Positions 47,729 to 59,343 of a stretch of 64,000 nucleotides of DNA are shown piece by piece. Position 1 is the first letter of the stretch, and every line of letters begins with the position of its first letter. The stretch lies in contig CM047809.1 in assembly GCA_026214975.1 (NCBI GenBank), positions 23,481,460-23,545,459 of the forward strand, read 5' to 3'. This DNA comes from Gentiana macrophylla (Eukaryota > Streptophyta > Magnoliopsida > Gentianales > Gentianaceae). The position numbers and the translations under genes were made by a program. The notes below the pieces were generated by a model, which saw only the letters and a program-made list of their open reading frames with translations, was not told the origin of the DNA and searched no databases.

Positions 47729-48505
47729 GATGAAGAATAGTGGTTGAGTACAATACAAGGAACAAAAAATTGAATCCAAAAATGGCACCAAAAAAAAATG
47801 AAAGAAGAAACACAAATTGGGATTTGTAAATCTGAAAAACCGATTAAGAAATAAGAGGAATAATTAAGTCAAAGACTTTGTCGATGGGTATAAAATGGCT
47901 TTGTCGCCTTTGATGAATTTTTATGCTCAATGACGAACTTAAAAGTGATTCTTCAGTCGATTATAACTTCGATTATAACTGAAAGATTATACTATAGTAG
48001 TATAGAGAATTGCTTTCTCAAACCCTCCTTTTGGATTTACTTGACTCACTTCTAACTGAAAGATTCATTGGTTTAACAGGAAACATTATAGTGAATGAAA
48101 ATATAATATCACACATGAACTACACCAGTATAGAGAATGAAAACATATTATCACACATAAATCATTCCTGTAACCCGAGTCTAATTGGACGCATGCGTCA
48201 CTTGCAGATCCACGTGACATCATGAAGTATTGTATCACACTAAACACATCCATTTTCAAATATAAATTATCATAAAAAAAATCCTGAAATACATCAAGTG
48301 GGTCCTAGATGTTTATCCGCCACCGACTGGCCGACTACCATGTCATAAATTTCTGCAACTTTTCACATCTGTAACTGATAGTGTCACCATAATGACCAAA
48401 CCTTTGGCCTTCCATACGCCTGAAACAGATTTAGCATTCATGATTTACTATATTCCTGACCCTATAAAAACCCTCACATTCTAGCCTTCATTTGCTACCT
48501 TTTCT
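47729..48505. other. upstream region of the PNP-like gene, G-box at 48211-48216
   Basis: No gene seen. CCACGTGACATCA (CACGTG core at 48211-48216, 570 bp upstream of the start codon) resembles a G-box/ABRE, which in plants can mediate ABA or light responses. A short direct repeat (ACTACACCAGTATAGAGAATG-like, near 48000 and 48120) occurs. The G-box could be chance. Confidence 0.35.
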
Positions 48506-48509
48506 TCCA

Positions 48510-50373
48510 AAAAATATGTTGAGTGTTTCATCTCTTACTAATTATAACAATATTGTTGTTTAATTTAATGACTCTCACTACCATGTGAAAGACAATAGAA
48601 TAGAGGAAATTCTGCTGAAGGGTACCCTCAAGGATAGTCTCTATCAAAGATTGGAGCCAAATGAACACCGCAAGATCTATCTTCAATCCAAACCTATCCT
48701 TGCTTTAGTTCCAAGTTCTAAGCGTCTTGTAGGTTCTGTTGCAAAGTTTACTTTAGATCCTTATGTGTTGCATAGGAGACTAGGCCACCCCTCTAGAGAA
48801 GTGTTAAGAAGAATTCTAAGCAGTTGTAATGTTTCTTTTATTATTGAAAATCTAAAATTTTGTGATGCTTGTCAACTAGGAAAGAATCATATGTTCCCAT
48901 GTTATGTTTCCGAATTTCATGATGTTATTAACTTGATTTACATTGATCTGTAGGGACCTGCACCTGTGCAATCCTCGTAAGGATACAATTATTATATGCA
49001 CTTTATTGATGATCACTCCAAGTTTACATGAATTTACACATTAAAACACAAATCTGAAGCCTTAGCCACTTTTATACAATTCAAAACACCTAACTGAAAA
49101 TCAACTCTATAGAAAGATTAAGCGTGCTTAACAAATTAATGAGGGGAGTATAGACCCTTCATTGATATATTGATTCAACACATATCGAATTCAAACATCT
49201 ATGTCCTCGTGCTCATGCTCAACATAGACACATCATTGTACTAAGGTAGAATTCTTTAGCTCAATCCTCCCCACCTCTGAAATTCCAGTTGCACAGTTCT
49301 TTTAAGTTGTTTCCATAATAAATGTTCTGACAACTATAGTTCTTAAACATCAGTCTCCTTATAAAACCATATATGCTATGAAACGTGATGATACCAATAG
49401 ACACGTGTTTGGGTGTGCTGTTCCCTCATTTCAGACCTTATCACAAAGTCAAATTCCAATTCCATACAAGCAAGTGTGTTTACCTTGGACAAAGTCTAGA
49501 TCAGAAGGGTTATAAGTATCTAAATGAATCATGTAGAATATATGTCTAGAGATGTGGTCTTTAATGAGTTAGAATTCCCTTTGAAAGAGGGGTTCAAGCT
49601 AGGTCCTTAGAAATATGTCATTACAGAAACCCTGTCTGATACTCTCTATATCTTCTGGTCAAATTAGTGTCATGATCCCTTCATACCAGTTCCTGTTACC
49701 TCAATTGTCACAACACTTCATAGAGATGTTCTAGTGATTACTTGCAATATAATAATCATTGATCCTTTTACCAATTCCACAAATATCTGACTCACTCCAA
49801 CAATTGTGCCCTGCTAGCTCTATTATCTCATCAAATGCTGATCACATCCATCCTAATCCTGTTAACAATCCAAATTCCAATCCACCAAATGAAAATGAAT
49901 CCTGCCCTACCTTCACTCCTAACGCTGAAGTTCAAGAAGCAAACCACCTTGAAGAACTAGATCTGTCCAACCACTTCATCCTATGCAAACCAGATCCAAA
50001 TCTAGATTCTTCCAACTAAAAACCTTTTCCCCTGAAGCCATTCCACTAGTTCCTACTGAACCTTCTAAGGCATATGAAGAACTTTATATTCCTAAGTGGA
50101 AGAATTAAATCAAGGAGGAATTGAGCAAGAATGACACTTGGGAGCTTGCCCCATAGTCAACCGGATACCGCCTACTGGCCAAGAAATAGATCATTAAAGT
50201 AAAGTTGAAACCTGATGGTACGGTACTTAAGAACAAAGCCAGGTTGGTAGCTAAAGGATTCGTTCAAAATTATAGTGTATATTTGACTAAGACCCTTAGT
50301 CCAATGTCTAAAGAAGCCATAATAAGAATTTTGCTTACCTTGGTCGTGCCTTTCAATTTGCAGATTAAGCAGG
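48510..50373 (+). pseudogene. copia F fragment: GAG-pre-integrase, integrase, RT start
   Basis: A 122-codon open frame at 48585-48953 carries VLHRRLGHPSREVLRRIL and FCDACQLGKNH, the GAG-pre-integrase zinc site. The integrase continues with stops (GPAPVQ at 48953-48975, MHFIDDHSKFT). Its C-terminal region appears near 49480-49590 (YLGQSLDQKGYKYLN, RDVVFNELEFP). RT begins at about 50090 (EELSKNDTWELAP) with [21 protein letters not shown] at 50190-50250, then is cut by the gypsy LTR at 50374. No LTR of its own is seen. Confidence 0.85.
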
Positions 50374-52065
50374 TGATGGGAGTCATATTGTAATGTATTT
50401 CTTATATGAGATTACCTCATTTTATGAGTTATTCATGGTTATTTTGGGCTATTATGGGTAGTATATGAACGATATTCACTTATATGCATGTTTCGAGACT
50501 AATGACGTTTTCGTCCTAAAAACTCATGTTTTATGTGGATTTCGTTATGTTTCTGTCAATGTATATTATGCCTTGGTGTTTGGGTCTTTGTTTTCAGGCT
50601 TAGATTGGTGTATAAGGTCGAGAATAAGGAAGAGAGTCTCGCGAAAGAACGAGATTTGGGGCCAAGGAGGAGAAAAGAGTGAAGAATCATTGACGAAATC
50701 TGAACCAGTCACTTCAGGGGCATTTTGGTCACACTTGGAGACACTTTCAGGAAGAGTTGTCGTGATGAAAGTTGTATAGGATTGAATGAGCTTTCCAACG
50801 CATTTTGAATCATCTCATTTGGAGACCTAGAAGTGAAGTTATGATGACAATAATGAAGCTTAGGTCAAACTAGCGTTTGGCCAATCCAAACGAGCGTTTA
50901 CGGAGCAAATTTTCATATAGAGAGTTGGCCTTTCAGGAAAATGAGCGTTTGCCTTGCCACAAACGACCGTTCACGGTCGGGATGCGGCAAAAACCTATAA
51001 AAACCCTCTTTTTCGATCCAATATGATATCTATTCAATACTTAGACGTTTTAGGGTTTCTTAGGGGCGATTTCCTTTAGTTTAAACGTTGTTTCAATCCT
51101 TAGATCATAGATTTAATTCCTAGCAACTCTATATAGCTTAGATTTTCGATTCGTGATCCAAGATTTCATCTTTTGAAGGAGATTTTCATACAATTCAAGG
51201 TTTCATCTTTTATGGTAATTATTTCTTTGTCTTTCAATTATTTGATTATGTCTTTGATTATTAATTTCATTATTATTTCGTTTTTCAATTCCATCATGAG
51301 TAGCTAATCCGTTGTGTAGCCGAATTTTGTGAAAGTGAGCGAAAACCCTAAGGGAGATTAGACGGGAGTAGTGTAGCGCTTAATTAAACGTTTGTATGAT
51401 TAATCCACGTTCTAAAACCTGTTCTTATGAAGATTATAGCTTTGAATTAGATTGACAACCTAGTTCACTGTCACACACACATCGTACTTATAGATGTATT
51501 TTGCGGTGAGATGTAGGATAAGGGGTTTTATGATCATCGCGTGGACACAGCCTAGTTGTTAGATTGACAACCTAGCTAATTGTTAGGACTGTGCCTTATG
51601 TGAGGTTTTCATCGGTTTTCCGAGCGGCTCGAGATTTTGGTAAACCATGTTAGGTTAGTTGGCTTTCTAAAGGGAGGGTTAATTAGCCTGGCGTAGGGTG
51701 TTAAGCGAGAGTTGTTCAGACCTTAACACCATAATTAGGAGTTGGCACCCGTGGATGTCATATAAACTGAATTGGATAGGTAGGTCGGTTAAGACATGCT
51801 CCTTGTCGAGTCTTTCCTGTGGGGTAAAAGTAACGCGCTGGATCGTAGTTCGGCTATGCTTTTTAATCATATAAGTAAAACCAGTAGTGTAATCGTTATT
51901 TCTACATTAGTTGTTAATCTTTCCACTATCTATTGACCTGAACCAAGTTCTACGTCGACTTTGGTACTTCACTGTTACTCCCTGTGGATTCGACCTTGTA
52001 ACCATTATACTGCCCTAACCCGATACTCTGTCAGTTAAAGTTAGCGGTTAAGTATTTTGCTATCA
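50374..52065 (+). repeat. LTR-B family 5' LTR, plus strand (1.69 kb)
   Basis: It begins TGATGGGAGTC and ends TTTTGCTATCA at 52065, directly followed by the primer site. It is the same family as 21635-23619 on the other strand, including GAATGAGCTTTCCAACGC and CCCTAAGGG-type blocks. A TATA-like CCTATAAAAACCC lies near 50992. Dyads ACGAGCGT, ACGACCGT and variants lie at 50870-50985. It splits copia F in the RT region. Confidence 0.88.
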
Positions 52066-52068
52066 AGA

Positions 52069-52090
52069 ATTTTGGCGCCGTTGCCGGGGA
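52069..52090 (+). other. gypsy primer binding site
   Basis: TTTTGGCGCCGTTGCCGGGG, the Athila/Tat primer site, four bases after the LTR end. It matches the sites at 17622 and 58689. Confidence 0.9.
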
Positions 52091-52288
52091 GTACATGGTG
52101 AATATCTTGCAAGTTGTCTGAAAGCTTGGGCTTAGGTCGTTTTATTTTTATTTTTATTTATTTTCTTTTCTTTTCTTGATGGAGTTCGTATATTGAAGCG
52201 TCACACCACCGATTGCTGTGGTGGTGGTGATGACGATATACTTTGATTGTGTGGTGTTGTTTTCTGAGATCTTGCAGTGTAAGCTAAA

Positions 52289-53060
52289 ATGGATAGAGTC
52301 TCACCTCCACACCACCAACCTGAACAACAAGGGATGACAATGAACCAATATGAACAACAATGTTACGCGCCTCAACCTATATATCAACAGCAGAGTAACC
52401 AGAGTTCTTGGGATTATCAGTGCCCTAGTGCAAACCAGAATCAATACTACGGTTATTCGAATGGAAACAGTAATGGAAATTTTGTAGGAATGGGCATGAT
52501 TGGAATCAGGGGAATGGGATTGGTGATTTTCAACCAGTCCAACAATATCAACCGGTTCAGCAGAATTGCCAAAACTTTAAACCGGAGTTCAACCAAGCGA
52601 ATGTCAACCAAGTGCTGCAAATGCTAAGGGATGAGGGGTATCAAGACCATGTTTCACAACAACTCCTGCAACAACTTATACAGCAGCAACAGAGTCAGTA
52701 TGACCATTCTGTATCTCAACAACAAGAGGAATACGAGATTGATCCCGGTTATGCGGAAGAAGAACGGGAAGTTGAGATAATAGAGGAGCTGGCAGAGAAG
52801 GTTTCTATGGCGAAAGTCGAGAGAGTGCGGATACACCATAGTTCTGACTGGGAGAAGCGGATGGATGAGTTGCAGAGGGAGATCACGGAATCTATGAATC
52901 GGATTTGGGCGCTCAACCGAAGGAGTCGCATTGAGCACATCCCATTTTCTCAGTTCAGCTCGTTCACATCTCCAGCTCGTTTAATCACATTCAGCTCTAT
53001 TTCAATTCTAAGAGCTCTACCTCATTTCAAAGTATTATGTTTTATGTTACATTCATTTTC
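52289..53060 (+). pseudogene. Gln/Asn-rich gypsy reading frame, function unknown
   Basis: Two overlapping frames (52289-52627; 52612-53148) look like one shifted gene. The first is rich in Gln, Asn and Tyr (YEQQCYAPQPIYQQQ, SANQNQYYGYSNGN). The second has a Gln run and then a charged coiled-coil-like part (EEEREVEIIEELAEKV, DELQREITESMNRIWALN). It occupies the gag position but shows no Retrotrans_gag core or zinc knuckle. The element breaks off near 53060 at an (AT)n tract; no second LTR follows. Confidence 0.5.
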
Positions 53061-53064
53061 TTTG

Positions 53065-53104
<40 letters not shown>
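53065..53104. repeat. (AT)n microsatellite
   Basis: About 19 uninterrupted AT units, at the point where the gypsy element stops and LINE-derived sequence begins nearby. Confidence 0.95.
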
Positions 53105-53110
<6 letters not shown>

Positions 53111-53269
53111 GAGACTGTATACACAATAACGCAAAATCAAGCGAGTGAATGAAACATTGACCAAAAGAAAATAAACAAAATATAGAAATAGCATCAAGGG
53201 TTCAGCCATCAAACAAAATAAAGACCAATTAGTGACAGCCAGTAAGTGAGCAAAATATAATGTTGCAAA

Positions 53270-53705
53270 AAGACAATAACTTTTGAAGCCTCTATTGCGC
53301 AAGTTCATGTTTTGAACTGAGCTATGGAAGATTTTTGTATGGAATCGGCTCAAAGGAATAAATTTGACAAATCTCGTATTTTCTTCTCCGAGAATACTTC
53401 CAAGGAGCTTATCACGTCCATCACCACCATAGTCAACATCACCACCATAGTCAACATTTCACCATTGGGTTTCAACATTTCAGCATAGTCAAAGGCCTAT
53501 CTTTGGACTTGGCAAATATTGGGTTCCCTGTTCGGCATATATGATAGAATCTCAAATCGACATTTTGATTTTCTCATACCCAAGATGCGTAAGAAACTCA
53601 ATGGATGGAAGTCAGAATGCCTATCTAAAGCGTCCAAAAGGCTCATAATTCAAACAGTACTGTCCACCCTTGGTATTTACTCTACCGAAATAATGGAAAA
53701 TAATG
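53270..53705 (+). pseudogene. L1-type LINE RT C-terminal fragment
   Basis: FDKSRIFFSENTSKELI (about 53365-53415) and IYDRISNRHFDFLIPKMRKK, LNGWKSECLSKASKRLIIQT (53537-53660) match the thumb-side end of plant L1 reverse transcriptase. Between them an 18-base unit, ATCACCACCATAGTCAAC, is duplicated. Stops and shifts occur. Just after 53705 a second, 45-base imperfect duplication follows (CACACTTCAAACTAAGGATC-like). Confidence 0.75.
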
Positions 53706-53829
53706 TCCACACTTCAAACTAAGGATCTACACAGATATAATTGGATAGCCACACTTCAGAACTACGTATCTACACCGAAATAATCGAATAGAATGTTCAT
53801 CCTAATATGATTTCATAGCAATGTCGAAG

Positions 53830-54400
53830 TTCATCACTTTGATGCAAAAATGAAGGCATTTTCTACTTTTTGTGACAAGGAAAGGAGTCCAAACATGCTT
53901 CACTGTATACAACTCCGACTCCAATTGCTGAATGTAATTCAAAACTTGTGGAGATAAATCCTCATGTGCCATGATTTCCACATCATCAACACAACTATTA
54001 GGACTGCTTTCACCTATCAAAACTCCACTTCATGATTCTTGGAAGGCCCGTTTTCTGACCTACTTGTAATATCTTAGGGCAAATCGAAGTTCATATTCAA
54101 GGATATCTTATATTCAGCATTCCACAAAGTGTACCTGTATATACAATTTTAATCTGCCAATCGTCCTACATATGATATATACCATTATTATCATTCACGT
54201 GAAATCATTGGAGCCAACCTTTAATTTCCTCCAGAAATTAGAAAATGTAGTTGAAGGAGGAGGAGGTGGAGCTGGCGGCGGCGGCTGATTCAGATGGAAG
54301 AGCGGCTGCTAGGTTTGGTACCAACGAAAGCTACTTGAGGAACTCTGAGAACGGAGATGGCACCAACGAGTTTTTGGAGATGGCAGCGACGAGTTTTTAG
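53830..54400 (-). pseudogene. unidentified host-gene fragment
   Basis: The minus strand at about 53890-54030 encodes SSPNSCVDDVEIMAHEDLSP and then QVLNYIQQLESELYTVK, a helical segment with heptad-like spacing and non-repeat codon texture. At 54225-54330 an Ala/Ser-rich stretch (SESAAAASSTSSSF) resembles an N-terminal low-complexity or transit region. No intact frame joins them. I do not recognise the family; it lies between two LINE pieces and may be captured or left from a deleted gene. Confidence 0.4.
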
Positions 54401-54484
54401 ATGGATATGTTTTGTAAGAGAATAGGGGTTATTCGTCCGGTGCAATTTATTTTGTCCTTATTGCAGCTAAAAAAAGGAGTGTGA

Positions 54485-54999
54485 TGCACACATGTACCAC
54501 CAGATCCTGGCCTTCTCAAATTCAATGTGGACGCTGCTTTTGGAAATGGTATTGCAGCAGTAGGCGTGCTTCTATGAAATAGAGAGGGAGTTATCATAAA
54601 GAGCTTTTCTAGAAAATTGGAAGGAGGGTTTGATGTGAATTCAGGTGAAGCTTTGGCTGTTTACCATGCTTTGCTTCTTGCCATCATTTGGGGATTTTTC
54701 TGAGTTATCTTCAAGGGAGTTCGCTCTCTACTCATCATCGTCTTCTATCTCATAGTGAGGATCTCTCACCAGTAGGATGCATTTTAAGCGATTGTTATAA
54801 TCTGTTGCAAGCTTCTGTTTCTGTCTCCTTCTCATTTGTTAAAAGGCAAGGAAATATTCCTGCCCATTTATTAGCACGAGAAGGTCTTAGGATAGTAGGT
54901 CATTGCAATAGGGCGTCTCTCCGCCCTCTCATGTACTCTTGGCTATTTCTGCTAATTGCAGTTAATAAAAAGAATCCTTTTCCCCTAAAAAAAAAAGTG
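54485..54999 (+). pseudogene. LINE RNase H domain and poly(A) 3' end
   Basis: PDPGLLKFNVDAAFGNGIAA (54505-54565), GEALAVYHALLLAI (about 54640) and SFVKRQGNIPAHLLAREGL (54830-54890) are the RNase H domain at the C-terminus of plant L1 elements. Two stops interrupt it. The copy ends TTTTCCCCTAAAAAAAAAAG, the expected A-tail. It could belong with the RT piece at 53270-53705, but the 0.8 kb between them does not read as LINE. Confidence 0.8.
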
Positions 55000-55523
55000 T
55001 GTGGCTTAAACCTTAATATATGTGAGTAACTTGGATTTATAACTAATTTTTCCTTTTTTCTATTAAAGAAAAGTCATATTCAAAAATAAAAATATAAAAA
55101 AACGAGACGAAGTCAGCAATGTAAATGACAAAATCACCTATTTTATTCGTTTATAAATATTCTAGCAACAGTAATACATAGATTTGTGTATCCTTAAATA
55201 ATCATAGAACATTTTCTCCAAGATAATTTGTAACGATAAATAAAAAATAAAAATAATAAAATCTTTTTTCATCTAGTCATCCTCCCTCTTCTGCAAAACT
55301 TCGCCCACCACAATCTTCTCAGCATTCAGAAACCTGAAACCAAATCAAAATTAATTAAACATTAAAACTTAGAAGAAAATATTAAATTAGGGAACAAAAA
55401 ACCAAAAAGAAGTGAAATCAATATTTTAAGAAAATTCACGCTAATAAGAAGTGACAACGAAATATCTTAATGAGTGACGCAACAATCATATTAATTAAAA
55501 TAAACTGATACAAAGGTAGCTTA
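55000..55523. other. AT-rich flank with one orphan exon-like stretch
   Basis: Minus strand 55273-55333, after TTTGGTTTCAG, is open to a TAG and encodes FLNAEKIVVGEVLQKREDD. If spliced to the PNP-like exon upstream it would lie behind that exon's stop, so it is either 3' UTR or from another gene. The rest is AT-rich with nothing recognised. Confidence 0.3.
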
Positions 55524-55786
55524 CTAGGAATAATCGATTTGAATAATTCCGGCTTCAGGTTTAGCAAGGGCCGTAAAAGCTTCTTTAGAAAGAGAAAGAG
55601 TTGCACCACAAGGAAATTCACAATGATCAACAACTTTAACATCAACGGATTTTCCGGTACATAAATTTTTCGGCCCGGTGCATGTCACGTGTAAAATTTC
55701 CCTGCAGATTGCTCCTCCATGCCATAGAGGATCACTCGCCGCTACTATCATGACACCTTCTGGTGTGTTTCCAAAGCATATCGATG
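55524..55786 (-). pseudogene. second PNP/EG45-like gene, exon 2 only
   Basis: After a 3' splice site (TTTTCTTTTACAG) the exon reads SICFGNTPEGVMIVAASDPL, then GGAICREILHVTC, CTGKSVDVKVVDHC and ATLSLSKEAFTALAKPEAGI to a TAG stop. Cysteine pattern and the phase-1 splice match the gene at 47074-47641, so they are paralogues 8 kb apart. The signal-peptide exon (expected GTATFY-type end) is not found in the 330 bp up to the TRIM, and beyond that lie LINE and gypsy DNA. Either exon 1 is lost or the intron has been expanded beyond the window. Confidence 0.75.
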
Positions 55787-56118
55787 CTGTAAAAGAAAAC
55801 ATATATCAAACACATAATTAATTGTTTCGATAAAAAATGATAATGGAAAAAATGATTGCTTTGAATCTCACTGTTACATGTTAAATTACATAACTATTGA
55901 GATCCTTTTATACTTGAATCTCCAACAGCCCCAAACACATTCACCCTATACCACAAACGAAAAAAAAAATGCAAAACTGGAAACCAAATCTGCTAATTGT
56001 GGTAAGTAATCATGCCCACAATGAGCACGTATCTTAGATATGAATGAAAATTGAAGTACTTTTGTAATTAAGTAAGATTAATTAGGACATGAATGAAATT
56101 TTCGTTTATTTTGATCTT

Positions 56119-56451
56119 TATTAGGATCAAGCGCTTACCGTTGTACTAAAACCAATTGGTGTTAGTAAAGACGCTACTATATTTCCTTATACCACTTTTA
56201 ACACGCCCCCTCAAGTGTGGGCCTATAACAAACCCGGGCCAACATGGCACACAAATGCATATAAAGCAGGCGCACAAAGAAACAAAAGAGGCAACACTTG
56301 CACAATATAATTGGGGAAACAATGTTGGTAGCAAGGATTGATCCCATGACCTCCCGCTCTGATACCATATTAGGATAAGCGCTTACCGTTGTACTAAAAC
56401 CAATTGGTGTTAGTAAAGACGCTACTATATTTCCTTATACCACTTTTAACA
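56119..56451 (-). mobile_element. complete TRIM retrotransposon with TSD
   Basis: LTRs at 56119-56203 (85 bp) and 56368-56451 (84 bp) are identical except for about one base. Exact target repeats ATCTT lie at 56114-56118 and 56452-56456. The 164-bp interior has the Met-tRNA site TGGTATCAGAGC (minus, 56356-56367), a B-box-like GATCAATCC shortly after, and the polypurine tract CTTGAGGGGGCG at the other end. No coding capacity. Near-identical LTRs indicate recent insertion. Confidence 0.92.
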
Positions 56452-56456
56452 ATCTT

Positions 56457-56933
56457 TTACCCGTTGATCACAGGGGAATTTGGGGGAAATCTCTCCCAAT
56501 ATTTACTTTTGCGAGTGTGTGCGATTCGTGCTTTTCGTGATGCCTTGGCAGAATGTGGTTTAATGAATATTCCCTTTCATGGCCCCCCACAATAATGGCA
56601 GAGATTCGGCACCATCTCAACTTAAATTGGACCGATCGGTGGCTGCCCCATAGTGGAATGCTCTATTCCCCGCCCTGAATATTTTTCACCTCTCACACAC
56701 TCGGTCTAATCACGCACCACTTCTGTTAGCAGATGTTCATGAACGACGTGGGCCTAAGAAGATGTGGTTTTCGATCCCTCGCTATGAGCCTTACTGGTTA
56801 GGGGATGCGAATTTCTTGGATCTATTTTCCTCTTGCTGGTCGAGTTCCTCTGTTGATACTTCAGCAGGGCTACAGGGTCGTATAGTTGAAGTGCGCTCGG
56901 TAATTTTGATGGCCGCTTGAGACGGTTGACGGC
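56457..56933 (+). pseudogene. LINE endonuclease C-terminal part
   Basis: The reading MAPHNNGRDSAPSQLKLDRS (56580-56640) followed by FPALNIFHLSHTRSNHAPLLL (56670-56735) matches the end of the L1 apurinic-type endonuclease (RLDR...SDHAPLL pattern). The linker towards RT follows (PKKMWFSIPRYEPYW). Several stops. It is interrupted at 56933 by gypsy G and continues at 63205. Confidence 0.75.
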
Positions 56934-58688
56934 TGTTTAGGGTCAAATTATAGTGATTTTCACATATGTTTTATATATCAATTTCCCTCATATTTGGATT
57001 ATTTTCATAGGAATCGAGCTTATAATTGATTAATTGAGTAAATGAGGTTTTTAATGGTTAAATATGAAAATGTAACAAATTATGTGCTTAAAGTATGATT
57101 TTATGTTATTTTGGAATTGTGTTATGTTTTGGTATGTTTTCCTATTGTTGTAGATACTCAATTATGTTGGAAAAGGTGATCCTAAAGAGCTAATTTCGAG
57201 ATAATAGAGGATCAATCAAGTTTATGGAAGATAGGAAGAGATAAGGAAAGAAATCAATCAAGATAAAGATGGAAAAATCAATAAATTCGATGTCAAGGCT
57301 AAGTGGACGAAGCGCCCATTATAAGCGCACGAAGCGTCGGATTCAAACGCACGTTTGAGAAGCGGAACCAGCGTTGAGGTGTATTTTACATTCAGAGAGT
57401 TTGGACGTGAAGTGAACGAACGTCTGGCACAAGTTCAAGGTGAAGGAACGAGCGTCGAGATATCGGACGACGGCCCAGAGGAAGAAAATCAGATTCGGGT
57501 AGCGCTGAACTTCCAACGCAGTTCTTGATATGATAACAACCGATTTGACTCTGGACCTCAAGAGAAGAGTTGTAGGGCTTGAAGAGAGGATTCTACAGGA
57601 TTTTGAATCACTCCATTCCGACTTACAAGGCCCGAGATATGAGCGTTACAAGTTCAGAATCTGTTCCAGGAGAGCCGGACGGGCGTCCGACATTATGGAC
57701 GGGCGCCCAAAGACTGCTATCAGAGCAACCGACTTGATTTTCCTATTTAAACAGCTGCGCCCCAACCCTATTTTACATCAGATTTTTCATACGAAAATTA
57801 CACAGAGCGCAAAGACGCGCTCCTTCTTGAGTTTCAAGGTCGGTCACCCGAGCCTTGTGCTCGGGTGAACCGAGGTTAGATTAGGATCGCTTTTATTTTG
57901 TTTTTCATCCATGGAGTTCATCCAATGTATTAAACTATGTGAGTTTGTTTTCTTTCAATTTATTCAATCCTTTTTATTTCCATGATCTTGATTTATTTTG
58001 TATCTTTCTTTGTGCTTATGATGCCATGAGAATAGATTGGAAAATTAGTTCTCTATTGATAGTTACAACATACGGAAGTTGCGTAACGTTAGATCACCAT
58101 AGAAAGATAGGATCTTTAATCATTAATGATGACAAATTAATTGGTTAGATTTCCAGGTTGTTAGATTCGATTATACGAGAGTAACTTGAATCTACACCGA
58201 GTTTTGTATTGAAAATCAGTCTCAACATTCGGAAGATGAGAGATTGATAAATTGGATTTACTAAGGAATTAGGAATCCGTAGCTTGAGATTAAATTCACT
58301 AAGGAATTAGGGGTTTATATCTCGTGAAAAGGTGAAACCACAACTTGAATTAAAATCATGAATTGAACTAGAATTGAGATCACATAGGTTTGTATATTGG
58401 TTGTTTCCATGTCCCTTAGTCTAGATTGTTTATTTTGTTTCCTAGGTTAGATTTATTTTGATTGTTCTTTATGTTTTTATGTTTTTATGTTTTTGTTTTT
58501 CGTTTTTAGAGTAGCAATTGGTAGGATTAATAAGATTAGATTGAACATCCCTTTTCCCTATGGATCGACCCCTTGCTCATTACGCTTTACTAGCAACAAC
58601 CCGATGTTTTGGTCGGTTAGGAGTTAGTTTTGCATATAGGTTAGGGTTATAAATTTTCTTTTGTTATTGATGCAAAATCTCCCCAACA
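56934..58688 (+). repeat. gypsy G 5' LTR
   Basis: TGTTTAGGGTCAAATTATAG to CTCCCCAACA. A TATA-like CTATTTAAACAG lies near 57742-57753. CG-rich dyad clusters are at 57300-57480 and 57665-57715. The 112-codon open frame at 57530-57868 and the one at 57939-58148 recur in the other LTR and are not considered genes. Confidence 0.93.
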
Positions 58689-58710
58689 AAAGTGGCGCCG
58701 TTGCCGGGGA
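58689..58710 (+). other. gypsy G primer binding site
   Basis: AAAGTGGCGCCGTTGCCGGGGA directly follows the LTR; TGGCGCCGTTGCCGGGGA is the Athila/Tat primer site. Confidence 0.92.
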
Positions 58711-59009
58711 ATAGGTGTCATGTTGAATCTGATCTTGTTATTTCTTGATTTTGTTACGTTTATTTTTCGTTTTAATAAAAGTAGCGTTTACCAAATCGAG
58801 AGTTTTTATTTTGCCGTGTTTCGATGACCATAAGGTTAAGAATGTGCAAAAGTTTTTTACTCGATTTGTTTAAACGTGAAGTATGTGTTTATGTGTTTTC
58901 CGATCTAACCTCTTTGTGCTTTAATTGAAAGTGGTGCTTTGTGATCGTGTTAATATGTGTTTTAAGTTTTTAGGGTTTTTCGTGTTTTTCCTTGTTTTCA
59001 GTGCAAATT

Positions 59010-59275
59010 CGATGATCGAACGAGCGTTCACGTAAGTGAACGCCCGCCCAGCACTTCTAACATGCGAGTAACCGAAGCGCCTGGTTGGATGGACGTTCGT
59101 TCGTCGAAAGTTTCAACTCATTCGGTTTGAAGGACCAGACGAGCGCCTATACTTTCGAACGCCCGCTCTGTCGGTTTTCAAGTCAAACGAGCGTTTGTTT
59201 GGATGAACGCTCGTCCAGTGCTGCATTTTGAGGTGAACGCCCGTCTGATCAGTAAGGACGCAAGTCCAGGTTCTG
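59010..59275 (+). repeat. cluster of ACGNNCGT dyads in gypsy G leader
   Basis: About nine sites in 265 bp, including GAACGAGCGTTC, AAACGAGCGTTT, GAACGCTCGTCC and GAACGCCCGTCT plus decayed forms. It corresponds in position to the cluster in the gypsy E leader (36250-36410). Confidence 0.8.
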
Positions 59276-59343
59276 AATTTTTCTTGATGCTTTAATTTAA
59301 CTTGGATTACTTTCATACGAGCTTCTGTGGCTATTTCATTTTA

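Noticed and set aside
56156..56595. Two similar frames beginning MVLVKTLLYFLIPLL
   Set aside because: They are simply the two TRIM LTR copies read on the opposite strand.
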